A DNA stretch of 64,000 bases from Rotaria socialis. Lineage: Eukaryota > Rotifera > Eurotatoria > Philodinida > Philodinidae. The notes beneath the pieces are model-generated. The model made no database searches. It saw nothing but the letters and a program-made list of their open reading frames with translations, and had not been told where the DNA came from. The position numbers and the translations under genes are program-made. The stretch covers positions 1 to 64,000 of the forward strand of contig CAJNYU010003513.1 in assembly GCA_905331475.1 (NCBI GenBank), read 5' to 3'. Position 1 is the first letter of the stretch, and every line of letters starts with the position of its first letter. Of the stretch, positions 25,274 to 37,796 are shown one piece after another.

Positions 25274-26517
25274 TCATTAGTGAAACTTTTGCGATAATTC
25301 GTCTCAGATTACTGCAATACAATCTAATGTATTTCTTACACCAAACATCAATGTATACACATGAATTATAATTTTTATTCAAACTATAAACAGAATAAGT
25401 GATAGTTTTTAGAGCAGCTCTCTTTAGTACGTTTGAGAAGGGTACTTCGACTTGTGCCCGATACATATTTTACCGGAGAAAAATGGCATATCTATGTAAA
25501 CAAATTATTTCCACTAGATTGGTTTCTTCGGATCATTTCCAACTGTAGTTTGACAGCAAAATCGCTTTAAATATATCTTACTACCTATTTTACAAGAGTT
25601 TTCTTTTATATTTCACACAGAAAAAAAAGATGTGCTTTGCAATGAATCTATTCTAAACTCTATTGATTCATTATCTACCTTAATGATGTTAATCATCGTA
25701 ATCTGTCTACTACTGAGTACAACTAGGTTTTCCATTGTCAATCGTAATTCTGACAGTTTAAAATAGAATAATTTTCATTGGGTATTATATTTGAGCATTC
25801 ATTTGAAAGTAGATAAATTTTTGCTTGAAATAATTTTCTCGTTTCTTTTCATTTGAACTTAGGTAACAGGCAAAATTGCACTTGTGCTCTTAGATTATCC
25901 TAGATACGGCCATCTCACATAAAACTTTCTTCTTCTTCTTCTTGTTCTTTCCCTTGAGATACAAATCTTAGTATTTACCTAACACGCATTTTATTTCCAG
26001 TTCTTCCGTTTATTACTGAAAATATCCTCATCAAAACAAACGGAAGTTATTAATGTTGAACAAGTTATATTTGTCTAACTGTTATACCAATATTTATTGG
26101 TACACATTAAAAATTTTGTTTTCTTTTACTTTCTTCAGAAAAAAAGAGCAAATAACTATATGAAGAGCACCACAGAAAACGTAAGAAATTTTTTTTTCCT
26201 GTGGAGTACTTTTCGAGCATATAATATGAGTGGCTATCATCATTGAGAGTTTCTCTTTCCTTTTTTTTTATCAAATGTTGATTGTATTTGATTCATCAAT
26301 AAATTGAGGTACATGACAAGTTACCATGATTATGAAGTTGATTAAATGACAACATAATTCCAATGAGCAGCGACATCAGACGTTGAAATCGTCAAAGAGT
26401 ATTTTTTTTCTTATATTTTGAATCTATACAAAAGAAAAAAAGTCTAGTCTTAATTTAATCATTGGAATAGTATCGATAAATACTTACAATTTGATTGAAT
26501 TCTGATGACTTATAAAT
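25274..26517. other. Tail-to-tail intergenic gap
   Basis: No coding segment recognised. AT-rich with a short (CTT)n at about 25929-25943. Confidence 0.45.
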
Positions 26518-28016
26518 CTATTTATTTAATTCGTACTTTTTTAAATGAATAATACCTGTCTTATGAAGTTTTTTCTCGTTTAAATATCGATTAAAATCAT
26601 CGATAGCTGCTGTTGTATTAAGTGATTTTCGAGAACATTTTCTTCTCTTCTTTTGCGATTTTATAGAACAATCACTGATCGTTTCCGAAGTACAATTTTG
26701 ATTCATATTTTGTGTAGATGTTGCTATACGTTCGAGTGATTGTACACGAGTTGTTCTACTTAATTTGTTTGGTTTACCACAATAATCATTAATATGTTGA
26801 ATGCCGAATGTTTTATTACACTTTTTTATTTCTTGCCGTGAATTGGGATCACCGGAACGGTAAGCTGCATATTTTACAGCTGGATAAATCCATGTCAACG
26901 CAATACGATAGTGTAGAAAAATGTCTATGATAGAAATTTTCATCAATCTTTTTCATATAAAAAGCAGCTTATGAGAAAAAGCATTGATTGAACAGCATAC
27001 TATAATTTCTATGAAATCCTCGAATAGAAAAACAAAATGAACCTTTGACAATTGTTTGTAAAACCATAGCATCACTAAATTTGATCTTAAAAAAGACGGA
27101 GAAAAAAAATATATGTCTTCAACTTCATTTCTCATACTTGATTCTCAAGTTCACAATTCAGTAAATCAAAATCAGTTACAAGCAAATCAAGAGCTAAATA
27201 TAATTGATCATCAGGCAACAAAAGATCATAGCCAATATCTTGATGAATTTGTTTTAAATCACGTAATCGATTAATATTACATTTAAATATATCTATTGAT
27301 CGACGAGCGACTGGCAAATTAATCATTTTACCATCAGGAAAATGAATTCGTGTCAAACGCATATCAACAAATGTTCGTTTGGCTAATATGAATATAAAAA
27401 CCCACAGCCTTGAACGATAAATACATAGATATAGATGATTTCTATACATACTTAATGCACATAGGAGACGCATTTTTTGAACAAAATTATCAAATTCAGT
27501 ATCGAGATTGTAATGAAAAGCACAGGCACGTGGTACACAAAAACTACTGAAACGTTGCTAAAAAAGAATGTGTTGATTTAAGAAAAATAAAAACATAATC
27601 CTAGTTTTCAACAATAAATCGGCATGAAAAGAAAGCCGGAAATCATCATTTCCTTGGTGTTATTTCATTCTCCAAGTCTACGTCGTAATCACTTTTCCAA
27701 GATAAATTGCAATTCTACAATTCGTTAAACCGTAAATTATTCTATTTTGTGTTTTTTAGCATTACGAATTCTCTTCTTTTTTTTTCATTAAAATCATTTT
27801 TACCAGCGTATTTATTTGTACCCGTCGTAATGATGATGTTTGAAATGCGTTAATAGCAAAATAAGTTAATTCACTTGAATATTCTAAAAGATTATTTAAA
27901 AATTGAGCAAATTGAATTCGTAGCAATTTTGGCACATGCTGAGAAAGTTTCGCTTCACGGTCCATTTTTTTCAAAGTTCTTCTTTCGAAATCAATTGACT
28001 CATTATATTGTAGCAT
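26518..28016 (-). CDS. Unrecognised five-exon gene, 337 aa
   Basis: Five exons (27804-28016, 27452-27557, 27138-27382, 27043-27085, 26518-26924) with GT-AG borders join in frame to 337 aa, so this is a real gene. The first ~230 residues look like a helical globular domain: HVPKLLRIQFAQFLNNLLEY, KRTFVDMRLTRIHFPDGK, YDLLLPDDQLYLALDLLVTD, KFSDAMVLQTIVKDIFLHYR and TWIYPAVKYAAYRSGD. The last ~100 residues are basic and Ser/Thr-rich with KKRRKCSRKS, a possible nuclear signal. No signal peptide or membrane segment. I do not recognise the family. It is divergently oriented from the SLC24 gene. Confidence 0.7.
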
Positions 28017-29467
28017 TGTAAGTTGCTTGCTTGTACAATGATTATATGTCTATTTGATTAATTCTTTCATGATTCTGTCGATCTATGTTAATGATTAATG
28101 ATCACGAACGAGAAGAATCATGAACTCAGATGAAAAGTATAATGGAAATTAAAATTTTTGTAATCTATATAATTCAATCAAAATCAATGCATGACAACCA
28201 AATATATGCTCAAAGAGAGAGAGAGAGAGAGAAAGAGAAGAATTTCTTCAAATTCAATGGTCTATTTTAATTGATAAGAACTTTGAAAAGAAAAAAAAAA
28301 CAGATCAAATTCTTCGATTAAGAAAAGAAGTCCTAATATAAATCAAAAGATTTCTAAGCATTCATATCTTTAACTAAATTAAGTATATTATCTAATAAAT
28401 GTCAATTTTTGCTTCCTTACAAGTCTAATGAATGTCAACGATTGCAAAAAGAAAAAGAAAACTTCTGATTATTCTATTTGAAAGATTAATTAATCGTTTA
28501 TATTTCATTTTTGTCAAATTAAATTAAGAAAGATTATTTTATTTTTGGTCATATTAGCATAGATCAACATATAATTCGAAGTTATATCATAATGCTTTCT
28601 TGTTATATGCATTTGCACGTATTCATCTTGTGACTTCCTATTCGGGTCCATGTACGTTCATCATTCATGTTGAATTACTCGGTTAGAAGTTTGACAGTAG
28701 TAGAAACCGGGTAGAAGAAAGAGAAAGCACAATTTTGTTGTCAGAATTCCGAAAAATATAACGACAGGGGGAGGGAAGGAGATCGACTATGTGAACATAT
28801 CTGACTTTCATGCTTCCTTTCTCTCTTCGATGGTTGAAGTGACGCCTTGTGATTTCTCGTAAACATGCCGATCGCCAACGACATTTTTCCTTCTTTTTTT
28901 CTCCTTAGCTTTTTCTTGTCGCATTAACCCGTTCAAGTTTTGTATATCTGCTCTATCTCGCTATCATTTTCCTGTCTTTTTCCTTCTGAATTATCAACAA
29001 TACGATTCTCTCTCTCTCTCTCTCTCTCTTGCTTTCATTTTCCGTTTAAATGCATTTTTTTCTCTTTTTTCTGTTTCGTCCCATCTATTTGCAATAATTA
29101 ATTGTATAGCGGGCATTTTTTTATCTTTTTCCGAGCAGTCTGTTTTTCTTGCTATGCTCCTCTTTTTCTTTCACTGTTGATTCGACCAAATTTTTTCCGG
29201 TTCTCTCAATGTCGCTGTGAGAGAAGTCGTGCTCTTTGGAATACTTGATAAAGAAATAATAAAAAAAAAAAGGGAAAAACCGAGAGCGTAAGACGATGAG
29301 AAAACGCAGAAATAGTTGAGAGCATTGAGTGACACAATAAAGTACATCTTCAATGACGGCTCATCAAAATGAGAATACTGACGAAAGTAAGAACGAAGAG
29401 AACAGAAATGTGTCGTGATTGATTATTGTCGAGAACATCCTCTCTTCTCGTTATCATCATCATCATC
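28017..29467. other. Divergent intergenic region with microsatellites
   Basis: Upstream region shared by the unknown 337-aa gene (-) and the SLC24 gene (+). Contains (GA)n near 28214-28232 and (CT)n near 29007-29029. A gggggaggg stretch at ~28768 is the only G-rich tract. No gene seen. Confidence 0.45.
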
Positions 29468-32400
29468 ATGCAGGCTCCATTGTTTTCCTTATTACACAAA
29501 CAACAACCATCCACTGGCAATCATATTGTCAATCGGCATAATGTCAAATTGTTTATTCGGATTTGTGTCGGTCTCGCTTTGGCACATATTGTTGGCCAAC
29601 GATTTCGACCGAGTAATGCTGCTCCTAGCGTTACAAAATCCAATTGGAAATATCGACCTCAAAAAGTACAACCGACGGCTCTCGGTGATGGTAAGTTTAC
29701 ATTCATCATGATTATATTCGATTTGTTTGCCAACACCGGAAAATAATACAAAAAGAGAATAGGATATCATTTTCATTTGACAGCCATATGACAAAAAACA
29801 TGCTGTTTTCTTAAATAACTTCTCATGAGAATTGAGGTTTTATGTTTTTGATTGTAAAAGAAAAGAAATCAAAGGTGACATAAAATTCATTATTTAGATC
29901 AAGCCGATGATGAAAAAACTACTACAATTAGCACGTCAACTATTTTGTTAACTACCAACGGCTGGCGACCGGGACAATTGAAAAACTGTACTGAGCCTGG
30001 TTAGTATTAAAAGAGATTTATATTTCTCATGCCTATTCTAGAGTAAGCCTTCAGGCAAAACATTTTTCTTTAATTCATGTCAAATCAAATTATAAAAGAA
30101 AGTATTATATTGTAATTTAATCTTTACATACTTCTATTTTTGAGAAGATTTTCATGAAAATGCTAAATTATTCAAAAAGAAAATACATTCTTTTGTTATT
30201 TTTCTTTACAGCCATCGATGAATTTCCCGAAGACCTTTTTACTCAGTCACAACGACGTCATGTAAGTCAATATCAATGTTCACGTGTATAAATATAGCAA
30301 TCGATTATAATTATCGTATAGGGAGCGATCATATTTCATTTTATGGCTTGTCTCTATATTTTCATTGCCATAGCAATCGTTGTCGACGATTATTTTATAT
30401 CTGCATTGGATAAACTTTGTGCGGTATGAATTTAATTAATGTCAATTCGAATATATATATATCGGAATATAATTGTTGTTTTCTCTTTTGTCAGGCATTG
30501 GGTCTTGACGAAGATGTTGCAGGCGCAACATTCATGGCTGCTGGTTCGTCTTCACCTGAGCTTTTTACTGCTATTATTGGTAAAGATATATATATATTTT
30601 TTTTTAAATAGGATATTAATTTAGAGAACAAAAATATTCCTTTAGGTATTTTTGTGGCTAAAGGCGATGTTGGTGTAGGAACAATTGTCGGCTCAGCTGT
30701 ATTCAACGTTGTCTGTGTCATTGGTGTATGTGGATTATTCGTTAATGGAGTAAGTTTGAGAATAAATTATATATGAATTAATAATAACTATTTTTTTTTA
30801 TTTCTTCCGATAGGCAATACGATTGACCTGGTGGTATGTATGTCTAATATGATACGTCACTATACATTACTGAAATTGTTTTGTTTCTTTTAATAAATTG
30901 ACATATAGGCCATTATGTCGTGATTCTATATACTATGGCTTGTCAATCCTTGTTCTAATCATAGTAAGTAACAATCAACAAATAGAACGTTATAATGATA
31001 AATTATGCATATATGTATATAGTGTTTATCCGATGGACGTATAACATTATTCGAATCGATATTTCTTCTATTAATGTATGCAGGATATATATGTATTATG
31101 TGGTAAGAACTAACTGAAATGATAGTTTGAAAAATTGATTTATTTCGACTAGTAATAATCAAAAACTGCAAAGATTATTTGTTAATCGTTGGCAAGTTTT
31201 TAAAACATATGGTGGACCCGAAGAGCCAATACTGACTTATGCGAATAATCAAAGATCATACGGAATGAATAATACTTATGGTGAGTTTGTTCTTTGATTG
31301 TTTTTTTTTCTTTAAAAAAAGCTTTTTTCTTCTTCTGTAATTTAATAGAACGATTCGCTGATGATGATGGCCGGACCTCTAATAACAATCCAACGATGGA
31401 GCAAAATAATCCTATGCCAATTGATGAAATGATAGCTAGATCATGTTTACCATTTGATTTCGAAACGACAGTACTTAGAATAATGATGTCAAGATATTAT
31501 CGAAGTCAAACTCGATTTAAAATGGCTGTACGATTCGTCATCAGTGAAGTAAAATAAACGAAAAACATGAGAAGAGAATCTATCTCTTCTTTTTCTAGAC
31601 ACGGTTACAACAAGGACAAGGTGTAACTCGTCCACAGAAGCCAGCAAACGAAAGACGATTCTCATTTTATCAAGGTCGAACACCAAGGTAGTAGAGTTTT
31701 TTAAAAAAGAATAATTTCATTAGAGAAAAAAAATAATACTATTATATTTAGTTTGTTAGCAGCTGAAGATAATTATGACGATTGGAAAAATATTCCTAAT
31801 TGCAGTAATGATCCAATGAACTGTGGAAAATGGGTAATAATTTCACCAATTAAAATTCTCTTCCATTTTACAATTCCTGACTGTCGTAATCCGAGGTGAG
31901 TAATTATATCTCAAGTTTTCTTTGCTTCTAACCAATATTATACATACATATCCAATAGATGGTTTAAATGGTATCCATTTACATTTGTCATGGCTATTGT
32001 TTGGTTATGTCTATTGACTTATCTAATGGTTTGGATGGTTACAATTATTGGTTTTACATTTGGCATACCGGATAGTGTTATGGGCATAACATTTTTGGCT
32101 GCTGGTAGTAGCGTTCCAGATGCAATGAGTAGTGTCTTAGTCGTTCGGCAAGGTAGAAATCGAATATAAATCTAATGATATAGTACAAAACAAAATTTTT
32201 CTATCATTAGGTCTTGTCGATATGGGTGTATCAAATACATTTGGTTCGAACGTATTTGATTTACTAGTTGGCCTTGCTCTACCATGGTTTTCTAAAGCAT
32301 TAGCTAGTGGAGAAGCCGTACATATAAATTCCAATGGATTGATGTACGATTCTGTTCTTCTACTTGGCATTGTTGGCATAACGGTAAGACACAAACCAGA

Positions 32401-32594
32401 TGGAAAAACAAAAACTATATATATATATATATATATTTGATTATCTATTCTAGGTAGTTAGTTTTCACCGTCGAAAATGGTATTTAGATAAAAATTTGGG
32501 TATTTTTTTCCTTGCTGTTTATGGAATATTCGTGATTTTCTCATTATTAATTGAACTTAATGTCTTCGGTTTTGTCAACCCACCTATGTGTTAA
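29468..32594 (+). CDS. Sodium/potassium/calcium exchanger (SLC24/NCKX family)
   Basis: Plasma-membrane K+-dependent Na+/Ca2+ exchanger. About 14 exons separated by short introns. After a hydrophobic N-terminal segment ([15 protein letters not shown]) and an extracellular acidic/Thr region ending [16 protein letters not shown] comes the first membrane block, with the alpha-1 repeat [19 protein letters not shown] followed by [19 protein letters not shown] cytoplasmic loop with acidic and Pro-rich stretches follows. The second block has the alpha-2 repeat [17 protein letters not shown] followed by [20 protein letters not shown], then two helices and a short end at PPMC. Both cation-binding GSS[SV]P motifs are intact. 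Start chosen at the first true ATG (29468). The specific paralog (NCKX1-5) is not assigned; the loop is relatively short. Confidence 0.93.
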
Positions 32595-32880
32595 ATAGAG
32601 AAATCTTTTATTTTTTTTTGTTTCTTGTCATATCACACTATTTTAGAATAATAAGGTATTTTTTTGTGTGTATTTAATTTTTTCATCCATATCAAATACA
32701 TATCGTTTTTGCTGTTGTTTTCCTCACATAAAATAAAAAAAATGCTGTTAGGCTGACGAAATGGACCCGAACACGCAAGATAAAAAGGAAAAAAACAGTG
32801 CCTCTTCATCTCACAGAGAAATCGCTATACAATCGAGCAGTAAAAATTCCTTGAAATATGAAATAAACTCAAAAGAAGTA

Positions 32881-34299
32881 AGGTGCGTGAAAGGCAAAAT
32901 TACAGTGGATTCTGTTTTCTCGTTCATACGTACATGATTTGATAGAGCTTGAACAGCTGATTCCGAATATATACTTTTTATTTCGATTCGACCATTTTTT
33001 GGTTTAGAAAATCGTAAAAAACTAGAATGCCTAAAAAGTTCAATTTTTACTATGAAATATTTTTTTCTTTAGAAATTGCAGAATTTAGATATCAGAAATT
33101 TTGTGAACTTTTTGAAAGTGCTATATTCGGAATCAGCATGAAAAACTGAATAGAAAAATGTCATTTGATTAGAAATAGAGCTAATAGAACTAAACAAATT
33201 CTACCCTATATAAATAGGTTCATCAGGCTAAAAGTATGTATTAGTGAGTATTCTTGTAGACGTATCTAGTTTTTTGTAACAAGAGATAGAAGCAACTGAC
33301 TTATCTTGTTAGACTCAGTAGATCATGGGCTACAAAAGTTATTATTTTGTTTTTTAAAATTTTGTTCTATTCTCCAGAAAATTCAAGTTTCTTGCTCCAC
33401 GGTAGTAAAATCAGAGAAAACAGTGAAAAAGGCGTTCGTACTTAGCTTTTTTACTAGCATAGTTCAGTTTTCAAGGTAAATGAATATCATATTCACAATC
33501 AGCATGAAAAACTACACCAGGTCATGTCTTTTCTATTAAAAATATTTTCCAATGAAAAACATCCTGTAGTCCCCCTCAGGTCTATTTTGTTGAAAATTTG
33601 CCCGTACTCCCCTACAGGGTTGAATTTTCGTAAGAATTTTTTTTTCTAAAGTATACATGCTCAGGTGTAGTTTTTCTCGCTGATTGTGAATATGATATTT
33701 ATTTATCTTGAAAACTGAACTATGCTAGTAAAAAAGCTAAGTACGAACGCCTTTTTCACTGTTTTCTCTGATTTTACTACCGTGGAGCAAGAAACTTGAA
33801 TTTTCTGGAGAATAGAACAAAATTTTAAAAAACAAAATAATAACTTTTGTAGCCCATGATCTACTGAGTCTAACAAGATAAGTCAGTTGCTTCTATCTCT
33901 TGTTACAAAAAACTAGATAGGTTTACAAGAATACTCACTAATACATACTTTTAGCCTGATGAACCTATTTATATAGGGTAGAATTTTTTTAGTTCTATTA
34001 GCTCTATTTCTAATCAAATAACATTTTTCTATTCAGTTTTTCATGCTGATTCCGAATATAGCACTTTCAAAAAGTTCACAAAATTTCTGATATCTAAATT
34101 CTGCAATTTCTAAAGAAAAAAATATTTCATAGTAAAAATTGAACTTTTTAGGCATTCTAGTTTTTTACGATTTTCTAAACCAAAAAATGGTCGAATCGAA
34201 ATAAAAAGTATATATTCGGAATCAGCTGTTCAAGCTCTATCAAATCATGTACGTATGAACGAGAAAAAAATCCACTGTAATTTTGCCTTTCCCGCACCT
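32881..34299. mobile_element. Long palindromic (foldback) element, ~1.42 kb
   Basis: Two arms of about 640 bp, 32881-33520 and 33660-34299, are near-perfect reverse complements around a ~140 bp non-palindromic centre. Examples: ggtagtaaaatcagagaaaa on the left matches ttttctctgattttactacc on the right; the tips read aggtgcg and cgcacct. TA flanks both ends, consistent with a TA target-site duplication and hence a Tc1/mariner-like integration. No transposase ORF is present. The high arm identity implies recent insertion or ongoing conversion between the arms. It sits ~290 bp past the SLC24 stop codon. Confidence 0.85.
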
Positions 34300-35823
34300 T
34301 ATTTACACTTGATCTTCTTGTTGTTCGCTCGTATTCATGGCCTTTCATTTAATCAAATTGGCATAGATGTTTCTAGTAGGAAGTTTTTCGATTCTTTTAT
34401 GAAGGTCGTGTGTTAAATCAAGTGCGAAAATAGAATGTATTCGGACAAAGTGCATAAGGAACTAAAAAGACTGCGCGAAGAGAGTGTGAATGTCATAAAA
34501 CATGCTTCATTTAGGGATTCATATTAACCGCCCAAAAGAACTAGGTAGAATGTCAAAATGGCATCAGCATGTTTCAGTGACTTGCGTGTCAAGTTGGACG
34601 AAATAGATTGAAAAAAAACTGTCTAGAGTATTAGCAATGATAGAAAAGAAGGAGACTGAAAAATAATAAAAAGCACTCGGTCCTCTATTGCTTCTCAAGC
34701 ATTCATGTAGTTTTCTCATAATACTAAACTATCGCACTCAACAAACATTATTCTTCTTATTTCTGTTTTAAAAGTCACAATAAATCATTCCATTGACGAG
34801 ATTTTTCTATTTTTTTCTTTTCTTAAAGCAATGAGTTATTAATATATTACTACAGAAACCATAACCCCGTTTCATGAATAGTAACGCGGAGCCAGGAAGA
34901 TCTTCTTGTGAACAAAGAAGCAGCGGAGACGAACTACATCTCTAAACTGAAAAAAAACATATTGTTTCAATATTAATGATAAATCTTTTAGATTCTGCGG
35001 TGAAAATCAAAGGTCTCTACATGGGACTCAACCGCTTCCATCATTTCGTGGGTGAACTGTTATGCACGATCAAAAGAATTTCCTTTTTATTTAATCTCTT
35101 TCTTTATGTCCATTTGTCGCACACTCAAGTGGAAACGTTACAATCGTATTTCATCTTTTACTGTCGTTTGCGTACAACGTGTTACATTCCTTAATCTATT
35201 CTGAAAATTCTAACTTCAGAAGATAGCAGAACAAACATCGAGTGCTTTTCATGATTGTATCTGCTACTGTATATGTCATATAGATAATATTTCACTCGAT
35301 GCTGACACAAACTTCTAACAATTTCAAATAATTATCGTATTTGAATAAGACTGCTAGACAATATCAAATGAGTATTGAATCGTTGTAAGATTTGTGATGA
35401 TTCATTTTTGTACAAAGAGTTTCAAACTCAGCTCTGTCGAAACAAGGAAGTACCTGTTTTGATTAAATCGAACAAAGATTTTTCACAACAGAACGAAAGA
35501 GTGAGTCATGCGCGAGTAGATGTCATTATATTGACTATACTGTTTTCCTCATGAAAACTATAGCTATGCAACTATATACATACAGCCAACAGAATTTTTA
35601 GTCAATGACGTTAAACACGATAAACTATTCTTAGTCAGAATAAGAAAAGCTATAGCACAAAATAAAAATGATAAGCACGTCACCTTTTCGATAGATATAA
35701 TATCGCATCAAGTACTATGCAAGCATGATGATTCATGTGCTGATAATAGAAACGTAAGATACGAAGGGATACAGCTGATTCAGAATCAAATGCGAGTAAA
35801 AATTTTAAAAAACTAGCATTTTC
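34300..35823. other. Gap between palindromic element and hydrolase fragment
   Basis: No coding segment with splice support. A short open stretch at 34976-35194 is not coding-like. Confidence 0.4.
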
Positions 35824-35826
35824 TTG

Positions 35827-36803
35827 CCGTCAAAATGTCAATACTCTAGGAATAAGTTTGGTACACAAACGTTCATCAGGCCAAAACATATCATTACTGA
35901 AGAAGTCAAAAAGCAACAAATGCAAAGTCCTCTTCCACAAGTAAAGTTGAAGGCGCACAATTTCGCTTATTCAGATCCATGCAATCTATCATCTCGTACT
36001 CAATGTGAGTTCTTCATGTATAGAGATACAATGATTCTAGTTCCCATTGGACGGCATCGTTTTCATTTTCTTTTTAATTTTGAAGATAAACATGTTGTAT
36101 TTGAACGGCACGATCGGGAAACACTTTCGGTTCAAGCCAAAACTCTATTTAATTCCCGAATGATTTTTGAAAGCGATGCTGAACTAGAATGGCTACTCGA
36201 AAATGTACATAGTACAATGATTTCAATAAAAATTAATGATGATCCCTATGAAATCAACAGCAATTATGTTCTCAGGTTTGCGGTGAGTTTTTCTCTTTAG
36301 AAATCTCGACAAAGATTAATCCTTCCATAGTGACAGTCAGCGGTTTGTTCTTGTTCTTCATGGTTTTGATGAAACCGAGAGTTGGACAACGTAAATTTAT
36401 CTTCCTATTTCTTTCACATTCATCAAATTAATACTTATTCTAGCTGGACGAAAATGATTCAGCCACTGAGCCAACGATACTCCTATTCAGTTATTTTTGT
36501 CGATTTACCGGGTTTCGGTCGATCAAGTGGACGTGATTCAAATCAAACGAGCTGGAAACGAAATGGACCAGAGATTATCATTGCTATTCTATCTAGTTTT
36601 CACATTGAAAGCCCTGTCAACATATTGGCTACCTGTGGTATAGGAATCTTATTTTTGTTTTATCTATGTATTAGAGTTTATCCAATACTAGGAGGATCAG
36701 CTACAATAGTGCGCACCATCAATCGATATCCTGCATGGTTTCGTGATCGTAATCTTATCTTTACAAATTCTGTGATAGGTGATTTTGGTGAATCAAAAGT
36801 CGG
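35827..36803 (+). pseudogene. Alpha/beta-hydrolase-like gene, probably 3'-truncated
   Basis: An exon open from about 35827 to 36272 (no clear initiator ATG) joins via GT-AG introns to 36331-36398 and 36444-36803 in one frame. The joined reading has the alpha/beta-hydrolase oxyanion loop RFVLVLHGFDETESW and the strand-turn VIFVDLPGFGRSSGRD. The nucleophile elbow position reads LATCGIGI, so Cys replaces the usual Ser, as in dienelactone hydrolases. The lid and the catalytic His segment are not found before the frame ends at a GTAAGA donor or TAG. The ~150 residues before the hydrolase domain are unassigned. Either the 3' exons are lost or they lie elsewhere. The duplication border at 37207 begins just downstream. 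Confidence 0.5.
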
Positions 36804-36951
36804 AGTAAGATCTTTTTAGATTGAATGAAAACGGAACTGTACTTATAGTAGAGAAAGGTCTATTATTTTCAGTATCATATTCAAATACATTCGAGATTTA
36901 ATCGATCCATTTCATTGTGAATTTTCATAATTCATCATATTCTTTTCTTAT

Positions 36952-37200
36952 GTAAACTTTATTTAGTATTTTGTTCTAATTTGGATAAAATTTCTTGAAT
37001 GGTTTTTTGTAATGATGTACCAGTCGTATTAAGACAAGAGAGCCATGAATAATCTATTTGATCGAATATCTCGAATCTAATTTAGGATTTTGAAAAAAAT
37101 TTAACACAATTTAACATTCATATCATCGTACATTGGTTTCCTGATGAAGATCATACCCATCATTGTGTGGTATTTGTAGCTCTTTCTTTTTGACGATTGT
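36952..37200 (-). pseudogene. Orphan terminal exon(s) of an unidentified gene
   Basis: On the minus strand an acceptor near 37085 opens a segment reading FEIFDQIDYSWLSCLN then TTGTSLQKTIQEILSKLEQ and a stop near 36963. A further open stretch toward 37200 (with LQIPHNDGYDLHQ in one frame) may be part of the preceding exon. The coding signal stops where the duplicated block starts at ~37207, which suggests the rest of the gene was cut away by insertion of that block. Family not recognised; the tail resembles the ends of P-loop kinases, but that is a weak impression. Confidence 0.35.
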
Positions 37201-37217
37201 TTTAAATTCATTGTTTT

Positions 37218-37454
37218 ATGATTAAAAATCTAAAGGCATACAAACGGTGGAACAAGTTACGGCAGTCCGGATTTCGCCATGTACAACTCATTGACTTTGA
37301 TCCTGTGAAACAAACATCACAACTTGTCTACCCTGAAGTAAGAGTGCTGAATATTGGCCGTTGCTCATTCAAACATAAGGCAATAGTGTATCAACTCAGT
37401 GAAGAATATATCCAGCAGATTATCAATACTCTATCAGCAGGAAACGACAGTTAA
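37218..37454 (+). CDS. Conserved short ORF of the duplicated cassette, copy 1
   Basis: 78 codons from a true ATG. The product (KAYKRWNKLRQSGFRHV, then LIDFDPVKQTSQLVYPEV, then RVLNIGRCSFKHKAIVYQL) differs from copy 2 at only ~5 of 76 residues, whereas many third-position changes separate the DNA copies, for example in tcc/tca, cgc/cgt and ttt/ttc codons. This suggests protein-level constraint. No signal peptide. It could be the last exon of a larger gene, since the frame has no stop just upstream in copy 2 and an AG precedes GCATAC. It runs tail-to-tail with the thiaminase gene. No family recognised. Confidence 0.5.
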   Translation: MIKNLKAYKRWNKLRQSGFRHVQLIDFDPVKQTSQLVYPEVRVLNIGRCSFKHKAIVYQLSEEYIQQIINTLSAGNDS

Positions 37455-37796
37455 CAGTTCACTATTTTGAATGTAAAGACAGCCGATATTTAATGTATTC
37501 TGATTTGAACTGTTGTTTATAAGTTTCTATTTAAATAAATTAAAGTGTGCAAGACTTGTTAAGTTGTTCTGGAAAATATATTTCTCCCTTGTTAATTGTG
37601 TGTATGTAGATCTTCTTGTCATCCGTGCTCAACGCTGTCAGATTCCTCTGTCATCTGTAGAAAACTTGATACGATGTTCAGATCGACAAATCAATCTCGA
37701 TTATGACTTTAATATTTAAAAAACAGTAAAGCTCCCATAAAAATACTGTATAGTTCATACAGTGATAATTGTTCAAGAACAAGAATCAACTGAGAA

